The notes beneath the pieces are model-generated. The model saw only the letters and a program-made list of their open reading frames with translations, was not told the DNA's origin and did not search any database. 64,000 bases of DNA from NCBI RefSeq assembly GCF_025751555.1, contig NZ_JAOWLB010000020.1, positions 1 through 64,000 on the forward strand, given 5' to 3'. Shown one piece after another: positions 26,752-36,283 of the stretch. How positions within the stretch are numbered: the stretch's first letter is position 1; every line of letters begins with the position of its first letter. Source of the stretch: Ruegeria aquimaris (GTDB lineage Bacteria > Pseudomonadota > Alphaproteobacteria > Rhodobacterales > Rhodobacteraceae). Both the position numbers and the translations under genes were made by a program.

Positions 26752-29700
26752 CCGATCTGTCCCTTGTGCCCGCCGGGGCAGGTGCCGGAAAGACCTACCA
26801 CATCCAGAAGAAGCTGGCGGATTGGGTGGTCAACGGCGACGTCGCCCCTGGCCGCATCCTTGCCGTGACCTTTACCGAAGCCGGGGCCGCCGAGATGCGC
26901 GACCGTGTGCGCGCAGAGTTGATGGCGCGTGGCCGCATCGCGGACGCGCTGGAGATCGACCGAGCCTATGTCGGCACGATCCACGCGCTGGGACAGCGCC
27001 TTCTGACCGAACACGCCTTTGCCGCGGGGCGCGCGCCCGAAAGCCGCCTGCTCAGCGAACCTGAACGCGACCTGTTGATCCGTCTGGAAATGAACCGCTG
27101 CGAAGCGTTGCGTCCCCTCATGCAGGACCTCGACCGTTACGGGTATGCCCCGGACTTCTTCAGCGGGCGTAGCGCCGAGGACGGTTTTCGCGCCGATGTG
27201 CTGAAGGCCGTGGACCTGATCCGCAGCCTTGGCGACCGTGGACGCTCGCCCGACATACTTGCCCCGGCCCTGGACGCAATCACAGAAAGCTATGGGCCCT
27301 GCGACCCTGATGGCTCGGCATTGACGGCAGCGCTGCGGGGGGCTGTTCAAGACTTGCTGGAGGCCTTCCCAGACAGCCTGGCACCGGGGTTTGCAGGCAA
27401 TGCTTCTGCCGTCAAGAGCTTTGCCGACAACCACCGGGACCTGCGTCGGGCGCTGGCCGGCGATGCCCTGTCGACAAGCTGGTCTCTCTGGCAAAAACTG
27501 CGCGGCCTGCGGCAAAGCAGGCGGGGCGCCGCCACACCGGACGGCTACGACGCGTTGGCCGAAGCCGTCATCGCAGCCGCTGACGCCCTGCCCCGCCATC
27601 CCGGTCCGCTGGCCGATGCCAAGGCACACCTGACGGCGCTGGTCACCGGCGCACAACAGGTGTTGGACGCCTACGCCGCTGCGAAACGTCGGGCCGGGTT
27701 GATCGACTACGCCGACATGATCGCCGATACAGAGGCGCTCCTGCGCACCCGTCCCGAGATCCTGGACTCAGTTCTCGGAGAAATCGACTGCGTCGTGATC
27801 GACGAGTTCCAGGACACCAACCCGGTCCAATTCGCCCTGCTCTGGCGCCTGGCACGTGGGGCGAAAAGGGCGCTAATCGTTGGGGATACCAAGCAGTCGA
27901 TCATGGGCTTCCAAGGCGCCGACGCGCGCCTGTCGGAGGCCTTGTCGCAGGCGCATCCCGATACCGTCACGCCGCTGGATCGCAACTGGCGGTCCGAGGC
28001 CCGGATCATGGACTTCGTCAACGCGCTCGGGCCCAAATTGTTCGACGCCTATGACCCGCTGGAAGCACAGCGGGTGGTCGGTCCGGACACCGCGCTCGAG
28101 GTCGTCTGGAAACCCACGGGCCGAAAGGACACCTCAGCCGAGGTCATTGCGAACCGGGTGGCAGACATCCTTGAGGCCCGGATTCCGGTCGAGGACAAGG
28201 CCACCAAGGCATTTCGTCCTGCGCGTCCGGGCGACATCGCCGTGCTGACCTACACGCACGTCAAGGCGGCCAGGACCGCCGCCGCGCTCAAGGCGCATGG
28301 CCTGCCTGTCCGCATCCAGCAGGATGGCTGGCTTGCCTCGCCCGCGATGCGCGCCGCCCGTGCCGCTCTGGCCGTCGCCGCCGATCCCGAGGACAGCCAC
28401 GCCGCACTCACCTGGGTAACCCTCGGTCCGGCGCGCGTGCCACTGGAGGACGCATTGCGCAGCGCGATGGATGGCGTTCTCGGCACACACACGGCGCTTG
28501 AGCCATTGATCGCGCTGACAGCGGGGATCGAAGCGCGGCCTGTGGCCGAAACCGTCGCCGACGTGTTGCGCCTGACCGAGTTGCGCGACTGGGCAGCGGG
28601 TTTGGCATCGCCTGCCCAGGCACTGGCCGACCTTGCCCGGCTCGAAGCCGAAGCGCAGGAGTTCGACGCCATGGCCCAGGACCTGCGTGCCGCGGCAGGG
28701 TTCCATGGTGCCGGCGTGCTACTCTTTCTAGGCTGGATTGCCGGCCAGACCGGCCGCGATTGGGATCGCCACCCGGACCCTGATGGATGGTCCTCGTCCG
28801 GTATCGAAATCTGCACCTGGCACGCCGCGAAGGGCCGTGAATGGCCGATAACGGTGGTCGCGGGGCTCGACCAGAAAATTGCCGAGCGCCCCGGAACCCT
28901 TCGCGCAGAGTTCGCCGGGTTCGACGATCTCGACAACGTGCTGGGCCATGCAGGAATTGGGTTTCTCCCGGATCTTGCTGCGCCGGAAAGTCAGGAGCCC
29001 TTCGCCGATGCCCGCCGTCCCGATGATGAACGCAAGGCGGCACGCGAGCTCTACGTGGCACTGACCCGGGCGCGGGATCGATTGATCCTGCTCTTGCCGC
29101 GCCCGACCAAGAATGCTCCCGAACATCCGAAAACCATGGCCGACCTGTTGCGGGCCCGTGCCGGCTTCAACGTCGAGGCCGGAACACTGGACATCGCGGG
29201 CAGCCCCTTTGCCGTGCAGGTGACCGACGGCATCCCAGACGGACCCGAGAAACCTTTGACAGACATGCAGGCGAGCCTGCAACGCTTCGGCATTCCATCA
29301 GCGCACGTCTCGACCATTCATACCCCATGGCGGCGCAGCCCTTCGACCATTGTAGCACTCGCGCAGCCCGAAGCGTTGCGTCTGGAGACCCTCAGGCTTG
29401 CCCCCGGCGTGGACGAGACCCGAACCACCGATGCCGCGGATCGCGGAACCGCATGGCACCTCGCGTTCCGAGTACTGGCCGATCGACCGGACCTTGCGAA
29501 CCGCATCGCCGCCGCGACCGGGCTGCCAGAAAAAGCCGTGGAGCAGATCGCCTGTCAGGCCAAAGCGGTCACGGGCTGGCTGAAAGAACACGGCTACCAG
29601 AAGATCCATTTCGAACTGCCTTTGCAGGAAGCGGCTCCTGACGGGTCCGAGACCAATGCCATACTGGACTGCCTGGCCGAAGGACCGGCGGGCCTTCTGA

Positions 29701-29891
29701 TCCTCGATCACAAATCCGGTCCCTGCCCCGATCCTACCGCGCGGTTCGCAACCTACATGCCTCAATTGTCCGCCTATGCCGAGATGGTACGCCGCAAATG
29801 GCCCGACAAGCCGCTGAACGGCGTCGCCATTCACTGGATGAGTGAGGGCAGCCTGTCAGTCGCATCGCTGCAAACGGAGGTTCACCTCTGA
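26748..29891 (+). CDS. UvrD-family helicase-nuclease, AddA-like
   Basis: A 1047-aa SF1A helicase. Walker A GAGAGKT is at about residues 11-17, the DEFQDTN motif II near 351, GDTKQSIMGFQGA motif III after it, and LYVALTRARDRL motif VI near 770. A C-terminal RecB-type nuclease is shown by NAILDCLAEG...LILDHKSG (about 970-990). This is the AddA architecture. The ATG at 26748 has GAGGAGG upstream and overlaps the AddB-like stop. The longer frame to 26544 is not used. The third gene follows with a 1-nt overlap. It is clearly not the housekeeping addAB, since it sits in an island operon with unrelated partners. Confidence 0.87.
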   Translation: MTDLSLVPAGAGAGKTYHIQKKLADWVVNGDVAPGRILAVTFTEAGAAEMRDRVRAELMARGRIADALEIDRAYVGTIHALGQRLLTEHAFAAGRAPESRLLSEPERDLLIRLEMNRCEALRPLMQDLDRYGYAPDFFSGRSAEDGFRADVLKAVDLIRSLGDRGRSPDILAPALDAITESYGPCDPDGSALTAALRGAVQDLLEAFPDSLAPGFAGNASAVKSFADNHRDLRRALAGDALSTSWSLWQKLRGLRQSRRGAATPDGYDALAEAVIAAADALPRHPGPLADAKAHLTALVTGAQQVLDAYAAAKRRAGLIDYADMIADTEALLRTRPEILDSVLGEIDCVVIDEFQDTNPVQFALLWRLARGAKRALIVGDTKQSIMGFQGADARLSEALSQAHPDTVTPLDRNWRSEARIMDFVNALGPKLFDAYDPLEAQRVVGPDTALEVVWKPTGRKDTSAEVIANRVADILEARIPVEDKATKAFRPARPGDIAVLTYTHVKAARTAAALKAHGLPVRIQQDGWLASPAMRAARAALAVAADPEDSHAALTWVTLGPARVPLEDALRSAMDGVLGTHTALEPLIALTAGIEARPVAETVADVLRLTELRDWAAGLASPAQALADLARLEAEAQEFDAMAQDLRAAAGFHGAGVLLFLGWIAGQTGRDWDRHPDPDGWSSSGIEICTWHAAKGREWPITVVAGLDQKIAERPGTLRAEFAGFDDLDNVLGHAGIGFLPDLAAPESQEPFADARRPDDERKAARELYVALTRARDRLILLLPRPTKNAPEHPKTMADLLRARAGFNVEAGTLDIAGSPFAVQVTDGIPDGPEKPLTDMQASLQRFGIPSAHVSTIHTPWRRSPSTIVALAQPEALRLETLRLAPGVDETRTTDAADRGTAWHLAFRVLADRPDLANRIAAATGLPEKAVEQIACQAKAVTGWLKEHGYQKIHFELPLQEAAPDGSETNAILDCLAEGPAGLLILDHKSGPCPDPTARFATYMPQLSAYAEMVRRKWPDKPLNGVAIHWMSEGSLSVASLQTEVHL

Positions 29892-31060
29892 TGTCCTTTC
29901 TTGGATGGATAGATTTCGATCAGGCCGACCGAGACCGAACGCGTCGGATCATTGACCTGTTCGGGCAGGAGGACACTCGCGATGAACTGGGACTTGGCGC
30001 CATCCGCGATGGTCTGGCCGATCTCATGTTCCCCGGGACATCGACGATCCAGACCCGGCTTCGCTACATGCTGTTCACACCCTGGATCTATCGCATGGCC
30101 GGTGAAAGAAACATCAGTGCAGCCGGACGCCGGGATATCGCCCGTGGGCTGGAAATCCTCCTGATCGACGCCCTGCAACGCGGCGGCGAAACGAGAGGGG
30201 TCATAGGCAGCGAAGCCCGCGAAAAGCTGAAGCGCCTGCCCAGCGATGTCTACTGGGCGGGTTTGTGGGCCCTCGGCATCCGACGGTTCCAGGGCACGCG
30301 TAATGCATGCTTCGAGGTCCCCTCCTCCGAAGCTGCAACGCTCTGGGCACCGGGCTTGCCTTCACATCCGGAAAACTTCCTTCAATCCGATGAGGCGGCA
30401 GTACGCTTTGCCTTGACACAGGAAGAGGCAGGCTTCCTCCGGGACAGACTGGTCCAGGCTGCCCCTGACAGCCTTTTCACGTACTTGTCGCGTCAGCAGA
30501 CAGCGGCGGAATGCGACTGGGTCTGGCTTCATCCGGACTTCGCTTCGTGGCCGGAACGCCTGCGCCGGATTGCGACCCATGCCGAGCGCTTCTCGCGCCT
30601 GATGCATGGCGCAGCGCTGCTCTACAATTTGATGTTGGCAGAGGAACTGGCGGCGATACAGGGTGAGACCGTCGCCATCGGCAAGGAAAAGGTCGAGGCC
30701 TACACCAAGAGCCTGGATGCCTGGCGAGAGGAGATCGCCGGGCTTGCGCTTGCCGACTGGTCCCTCGACGACCTTTGGCTCTTGGTGGAACAGACAGGCC
30801 ACACCGTTACGACCCAGGCACGGCGCTTTGTCGAATCCTGGCGCATGGTCACCGAGCAGGCCGCCGGCAATGTCCGCATAGATGCTCAAGCCCGCAGCCT
30901 CGTCCGACAACGCGAGGAACGACTGAAAAATCGCAAATCCCGCTTCATCAACGGCAGCGCCCTGCGTAGCTGGAACGGGGCGTCCGGTGTGGCCCCGTTC
31001 AACTATCGCTGGCAACCCGTCGTCTCCGACCATCTGAAGGATCTTGCCGATGCAGGGTAA
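29891..31060 (+). CDS. DUF6361-like protein of unknown function
   Basis: A 389-aa protein starting MSFLGWIDFDQADRDRTRRI. It is mostly helical, with no enzymatic motif that I can recognise and no membrane segment. The opening and the LRYMLFTPWIYR segment resemble DUF6361, but this is from memory. It overlaps the AddA-like gene by 1 nt and the PLD gene by 11 nt, so it is an integral member of the operon. The lack of catalytic residues suggests a scaffold or sensor subunit. Confidence 0.65.
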   Translation: MSFLGWIDFDQADRDRTRRIIDLFGQEDTRDELGLGAIRDGLADLMFPGTSTIQTRLRYMLFTPWIYRMAGERNISAAGRRDIARGLEILLIDALQRGGETRGVIGSEAREKLKRLPSDVYWAGLWALGIRRFQGTRNACFEVPSSEAATLWAPGLPSHPENFLQSDEAAVRFALTQEEAGFLRDRLVQAAPDSLFTYLSRQQTAAECDWVWLHPDFASWPERLRRIATHAERFSRLMHGAALLYNLMLAEELAAIQGETVAIGKEKVEAYTKSLDAWREEIAGLALADWSLDDLWLLVEQTGHTVTTQARRFVESWRMVTEQAAGNVRIDAQARSLVRQREERLKNRKSRFINGSALRSWNGASGVAPFNYRWQPVVSDHLKDLADAG

Positions 31061-32882
31061 GGCCGCGCTCGATCCCGAAAACCGCGCTCTCTATGGCGAA
31101 ATCCTGCGCCCACCCGCTGGCTGCGAAGTTGATGCCGCCGTGGCCACCACCTACACGCTCGATTTCGAAACGGCCCTTGTGGTTCCGGCAACCCTCGCCT
31201 TCCACGCTGCCGAGACGCGCGCGCAAACCCTGGACACGCCTCTCGCACTGCTTGAAGGGCTCGAACGCCTCGCGTCGCGCATTGCGATCTTTTGCGAAGC
31301 GGGCCGCATCCGCGCCATGCCAAAAGAGGGAAACCGTCTGACCGCGCTGCTCGAGGAAACGGTGACCGAGGTCCTTGCACCCGAGGGTGGCGCGTTTCAT
31401 CCGAAGCTGTGGCTGTTACGTTTCCGGCCCGTGACAGGCGAGGGACCTGCCCGTCTGCGCCTTGCGCTGCTCTCACGCAACCTGACCACAGACACATCCT
31501 GGGACATGTCGCTTTGCCTAGATGGTGCGGTCGGCGAGGCAAACATCAACGGCAATGCCCCATTGGTAACGCTGCTGACAGAGCTCCCCAATCTCGCGTC
31601 CGGCCGACCGACCCCCACCCGGGTCAAGACCATGGTCGCTTCGCTTGCCACGGATCTGGCGCGGGCCGAGTGGGAGTACCCCGAGAACATCCGCAAGATT
31701 TGCTTTGCGGTGAACGGATTGGGCGGCAAGGTCTGGAAACCACGCGTCGGCCGCACTCTCGGGATTGTCTCGCCCTTCGTGACGGATGGCGCCCTTTCCG
31801 CCCTTTCCGCCCGAGTGTTGCCCGAGAACGCCATTCTGCTTGGTCGCAGTGAAGAAATGGCACTTCTGAAGCCCGAAACACTCGCCCGCTTCGAACAATG
31901 CCTGACACTGGATGAGATGGCGGAAACCGAGGATGGGGAAGAGACAGAGGATGCACAGGGACCTGTCCCGGCACATGGTTTGCATGCCAAGGTATTTTTG
32001 ACCGAAAACCATTCAAGCACCGAGATCACCATCGGGTCTGGTAATGCCACGACGGCAGCCCTGATCGACGGAAGCAACGTCGAGGTTTTTGCCACGCTGT
32101 CTGGGTATACACGGCACCTCGGAACTGTCGCCGACCAGCTGGCAGAAGACCTGCTGGGCCGCTTCCTGCGCCCATTCAGGCAAGATCATACTCCCGAGAC
32201 ACCCGGAGAGGATGCCGCGGCACGGAGACTGGACCTGCTGCGCCGAAAGCTGGCCGAAGCGGCCCCGGAATTGCGCTGTGTCGAAACGGGCGAGTTGGTT
32301 AGGCTGCACCTTTCAACAGGCACGCCCGTTCACCTCCCGGACGGGATCACCCTGTCAGTCTGGCCTCTCATGGCCGGACGAATGCATGCCACCTCCCTGC
32401 CCCTTGTCGATTGTGCGGAACGCGCCCTGATGCCGCTCCCGCTTCGGGACGTGACGCGCTGGATCGGTGTGTTGCTTCGCGACGAGGAAACCGGATTGGA
32501 ACAAAGCTTTACCCTGGGAACGACGTTGAAAGACCTTCCCGACCGTCGTTCGTCGGAAATTCTGCGCTCTTTCATCGAAAACCGCGAAACGTTCCTGCGG
32601 TACATCCGCCTGCTGTTGGGGGATGTTTCCGCGGCAACGCAGGCCCTGTTTGCCGCCGGCAAGGGTGGCAAGCTGGACGGGGTCTTCGGAACTGAACGGG
32701 ACAGCCCGATCCTCGAAGACATGGTGCGTGCGCTCTCCGGTGACGGCCGCCAGCTCCGAGACATCGAGCGATTGGTGCGCCGGCTCGCTGGTCCGGACAG
32801 CGATGAGACAGATGTCATACCCAGGGAATTCCTCACTCTTTGGGAAACATTTCGTCAAGTACTGCCCGAGAATGCGCCATGA
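31050..32882 (+). CDS. Phospholipase D-family nuclease
   Basis: A 610-aa protein with two HxK motifs: FHPKLWLLRF near residue 117 and LHAKVFLTE near 310, the latter followed by GSGNATTAAL, as expected for a PLD active site made from two half-sites. PLD-family proteins in defence loci (for example DISARM DrmC) usually cut DNA. The ATG at 31050 has AAGGA 8 nt upstream. It overlaps the previous gene by 11 nt and the helicase gene by 4 nt (ATGA). Confidence 0.8.
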   Translation: MQGKAALDPENRALYGEILRPPAGCEVDAAVATTYTLDFETALVVPATLAFHAAETRAQTLDTPLALLEGLERLASRIAIFCEAGRIRAMPKEGNRLTALLEETVTEVLAPEGGAFHPKLWLLRFRPVTGEGPARLRLALLSRNLTTDTSWDMSLCLDGAVGEANINGNAPLVTLLTELPNLASGRPTPTRVKTMVASLATDLARAEWEYPENIRKICFAVNGLGGKVWKPRVGRTLGIVSPFVTDGALSALSARVLPENAILLGRSEEMALLKPETLARFEQCLTLDEMAETEDGEETEDAQGPVPAHGLHAKVFLTENHSSTEITIGSGNATTAALIDGSNVEVFATLSGYTRHLGTVADQLAEDLLGRFLRPFRQDHTPETPGEDAAARRLDLLRRKLAEAAPELRCVETGELVRLHLSTGTPVHLPDGITLSVWPLMAGRMHATSLPLVDCAERALMPLPLRDVTRWIGVLLRDEETGLEQSFTLGTTLKDLPDRRSSEILRSFIENRETFLRYIRLLLGDVSAATQALFAAGKGGKLDGVFGTERDSPILEDMVRALSGDGRQLRDIERLVRRLAGPDSDETDVIPREFLTLWETFRQVLPENAP

Positions 32883-35800
32883 TGGACCGCTTTTGTGCCG
32901 AAGATGCCCTGCGTTCCCTCAAGGCGTTCCAGCGCGCTACGGTCGACTATGTCAGTCGGCGACTATTGATCGATGCGGACGCCACACGCCATTTCCTCGT
33001 AGCCGACGAGGTCGGACTCGGAAAAACCCTGGTAGCGCGAGGCGTGATTGCCCGAACGATCGAGGCATTGCAGGATACGATCCCGCGCATCGACATCGTG
33101 TATATTTGCTCGAATGGCGCCATTGCCCGGCAAAACGTGGCCCGCCTGAATGTCATGGGAAACGACGATGCCCATGTGCTGCCCACGCGCCTCACCATGT
33201 TGGCCATGGAGCTGGCTCGTGCAGGCGGCATAAGGCCAACTGGTGTGAACTTCTTCAGCCTGACACCCGGAACCTCGCTCGACGTCAAGTCCGGCGGCGG
33301 AATGAAGGCGGAACGCGCCCTGATCCTCCGATTGATCCGCCCGCTTCTCGAAGACCAAGAGGCGGTCACACGGATGCTGCAAGGCTATGCAGGAGTGGAT
33401 GGCTGGAAGGCCACGCGCAACTGGGTCGACGCACAACCCGTCGAGCCGCAGATCGCAGAGAAATTCAGGCAAGCCGTCGCAGCCCGCCCGGACCTTTTGC
33501 GCGAACTCGAGGACTGTGCACAGGCCTACAAGGAAGAACTCGGACACAATACAAATTTGAACAGAAGACGGGAAAAGATTGTCGGTGAACTCCGGGCGCT
33601 TCTGGCCCGAGAGAGCGCCGAAGCCTTGGAACCGGACCTCATCGTTCTTGATGAATTCCAACGCTTCACAGAGTTGCTGCATGGAGACGGTGAGGCCGCA
33701 GATCTCGCGCGCAAGCTGTTCGATGCCAAGGACCCCGATGGCAATCAGGCGAAGGTGCTCCTGCTGTCCGCCACTCCCTATCGCATGCTGTCGCTGCGGG
33801 ATGACGAGGCGGATGCAGGCGATCATTATCGTGAATTCCTCGACGTGATCGGCTTTCTTTTCGGTACGCGCGGGCCCCAAGTGCGGGCCGAGCTGGAAAC
33901 CGAAATGCGCCGCTTTCGCCACGCTTTGCAAAGCCTGCCAGCTTCCTTCGACCGTGCTTGCACGGTTCGAGAAGGGATCGAAACCACCCTGCGTCAGGTC
34001 ATCGCCCGAACCGAGCGCGTATCCGAGACGCAAGACCGCGACGCCATGATGCGTGACATCGACGTTCCCGTGACGATCGAAGCGGCCGATCTGGTCGCGG
34101 CGCGTGCAATCGCGCGAGTTGCAGCCGAGGCCTCCGCCCCCGGCACGGTCGAATACTGGAAAAGTGCCCCTTACCTGCTCAGCTTTCTGCGCGACTACAA
34201 GCTTGGTCAAAGGCTGGAAACCCTGAAAGACAATCCCCCCGACGAACTGCTCGATGCGATCCGCGCAGCACAGTCCGCACAGTTGGATACCGTCGCGATT
34301 GATGCCTATCAGGCGATTCCGGAGAACAACGGCCGACTGCGGGCTCTGAAACAGATCGCCTTCGAAAATGATATGGCCCAACGGCTCTGGGTCCCGCCAA
34401 GCCTGCCCTATTTCGGGCGTCCGGTGAATGCGAGCAAGGTTCTCGTCTTTTCGCAATGGTCCATGGTTCCCGACGCGATTGCGGCGCTTCTTTCCTATGA
34501 AAGCGAGCGAGCGATGGAGATGGGGCACACCAAACGCACCTACTCCGCCCGGCATCCTCAGTTGTTGAACTTTCGGCGCAACAAGGATCGCCTGACCGGC
34601 CTCAGAGTGCTTCCGCTGGTCATCCCTTCTCCGACCCTTGCCCGGTTGGTCGATCCCCTCGAAATCTTCCGTAAGGAAGGTCCGCTTGGCGATGTGCAGG
34701 CCCTCAGGGTATCAGCGCGACATCGTCTGAAGGACGTAGCAGAGACCTTGTCAGCGCGTCTCCGGGCGGTGGCGCGTGGCACCAACCTTCCGTCCCTGCA
34801 AGGCGAAGACCAGTTGGAACGCGCGGAGACCTGGGATTGGGCCTGCGCCGCATCTCTGGATATGGAAACCACAGGGTATGACCAGTGGCTCGGCACGGGA
34901 AGAATACTGACAGAGATCGTCAGAGACGACGGTCAGGAGGCTTGGCACGAGCACCTGCAAGCGCTGGACGCCGCCGCCCGGGACAACGTTTTGCACGGCA
35001 CACCGGAAGTGGACGCGCTGCTTGATCATCTCGTCGATCTCGCCCTCGGAAGCCCGGCCACCTGTGCCCTGCGTGCCCTTCACAGGGTTGCGCCCGACTT
35101 GCCTCTCGATCACCCGGCAATGCTCGACGCGGCAGCCCGGATCGGCATGGCTTTTCGCGGGTTGTTCAACCAGCCCGAAAGCCAGGCATTGTTGCGCGGC
35201 GGCGAAACGGACGAAGTTTATTGGCAGGCCGTTCTCCACCACTGCATCGCGAACGATCTGCAATCCGTTCTGGACGAATACGTACATGTCTTACTCGAAG
35301 CCGAGGGACTGAACGACGCCACGTCAGAGAAGATCGTGACCGCATTGGCTGCCACGATGGACGAAGCTCTCTCGATCAAACCCGCCCAGATCGAACTCAA
35401 GCAGTACCAGGCTCGAGACGACCGCATCGAAATAACACCGGCGTTGAGAATGCGTGGGCGTTTTGCCACCCGACTTCTGCAGGGCGCACAGGAGGACGGC
35501 GCCGCTCAGCGCACCGACAGCGTGCGCACCGCCTTCAATTCTCCTTTCCGTCCCTTTGTCCTCGCCACGACCTCCGTAGGGCAGGAAGGGCTGGATTTTC
35601 ACCCGTATTGCCATCGCCTGGTACACTGGAACCTGCCGACGAACCCTGTCGATCTCGAGCAGCGGGAAGGACGGGTGCATCGCTACAAGAACCACGCAGT
35701 CAGATTGAATCTGGCCGCGCAGCAGGGCGACAGCCTTCGCTCTGGTTCGCATTCCATGGACCCGTGGCAGCAGATGTTCCTGCAGGCGAGAGCGGTGGCC

Positions 35801-36049
35801 AAGCGGGACGGAGACATGGAACCCTACTGGCTGTTGGAAGGTGAAACATGCATCGAACGCTACACCCTATCCCTACCTTTCAGCCGGGAAGAAGCCTTGT
35901 CCCGCTGGTTGAAACGATCGGTCGCCCTTTACAGGATTGCATTCGGCCAACCGAGACAGGATGACCTGCTGGCATTTCTTCAGACCCTGGAAGCAGACAG
36001 AACCGGTCTGGACCTCCAGAAACTTCAAATAAGCCTGCGACCGCGATGA
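32879..36049 (+). CDS. SNF2-like SF2 helicase
   Basis: A 1056-aa ATPase. Walker A DEVGLGKTLVARG is at about residues 41-53, the DEAD-like box is VLDEFQRF near 258, and motif VI is QREGRVHRYKN near 928. The region between the two RecA domains is unusually long (about 300 to 850). It ends the WYL-AddB-AddA-DUF6361-PLD operon and overlaps the PLD gene by 4 nt. Its likely role is ATP-driven DNA translocation that brings nuclease partners to foreign DNA; that is inference. Confidence 0.82.
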   Translation: MMDRFCAEDALRSLKAFQRATVDYVSRRLLIDADATRHFLVADEVGLGKTLVARGVIARTIEALQDTIPRIDIVYICSNGAIARQNVARLNVMGNDDAHVLPTRLTMLAMELARAGGIRPTGVNFFSLTPGTSLDVKSGGGMKAERALILRLIRPLLEDQEAVTRMLQGYAGVDGWKATRNWVDAQPVEPQIAEKFRQAVAARPDLLRELEDCAQAYKEELGHNTNLNRRREKIVGELRALLARESAEALEPDLIVLDEFQRFTELLHGDGEAADLARKLFDAKDPDGNQAKVLLLSATPYRMLSLRDDEADAGDHYREFLDVIGFLFGTRGPQVRAELETEMRRFRHALQSLPASFDRACTVREGIETTLRQVIARTERVSETQDRDAMMRDIDVPVTIEAADLVAARAIARVAAEASAPGTVEYWKSAPYLLSFLRDYKLGQRLETLKDNPPDELLDAIRAAQSAQLDTVAIDAYQAIPENNGRLRALKQIAFENDMAQRLWVPPSLPYFGRPVNASKVLVFSQWSMVPDAIAALLSYESERAMEMGHTKRTYSARHPQLLNFRRNKDRLTGLRVLPLVIPSPTLARLVDPLEIFRKEGPLGDVQALRVSARHRLKDVAETLSARLRAVARGTNLPSLQGEDQLERAETWDWACAASLDMETTGYDQWLGTGRILTEIVRDDGQEAWHEHLQALDAAARDNVLHGTPEVDALLDHLVDLALGSPATCALRALHRVAPDLPLDHPAMLDAAARIGMAFRGLFNQPESQALLRGGETDEVYWQAVLHHCIANDLQSVLDEYVHVLLEAEGLNDATSEKIVTALAATMDEALSIKPAQIELKQYQARDDRIEITPALRMRGRFATRLLQGAQEDGAAQRTDSVRTAFNSPFRPFVLATTSVGQEGLDFHPYCHRLVHWNLPTNPVDLEQREGRVHRYKNHAVRLNLAAQQGDSLRSGSHSMDPWQQMFLQARAVAKRDGDMEPYWLLEGETCIERYTLSLPFSREEALSRWLKRSVALYRIAFGQPRQDDLLAFLQTLEADRTGLDLQKLQISLRPR

Positions 36050-36224
36050 ACCCGACGTTGAACAAGAAGTGGAGCACTCTGGCTGGCAGCAGAATGAATT
36101 TCGAAGGAGCGAGACCTGGCAAGGTTCCTGAAGCGATATTTTTTTCGCCCTTCGAGCAAACAATGCAGAGTGAAAAAGATTTCAACAAAAACAGCAATTT
36201 GAAATCTTGAAGCTCCCGGATCTC

Positions 36225-36236
36225 AACCGTACGGTT
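36225..36236. promoter_or_regulatory. AACCGTACGGTT palindrome before zorA
   Basis: Perfect 12-bp palindrome 48 bp before zorA, followed by a -10-like GATAAT at 36247-36252. It could be an operator for the Zorya operon. No good -35 is visible. Confidence 0.35.
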
Positions 36237-36283
36237 CAGGTCCGAAGATAATACAACTGAAACGAATTCGACAGGAGTAGCAC

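Noticed and set aside
24160-29891. Housekeeping addAB repair genes
   Set aside because: They lie inside a mobile island, in one operon with PLD and SNF2 genes, and the AddB-like protein lacks visible Fe-S cysteines.
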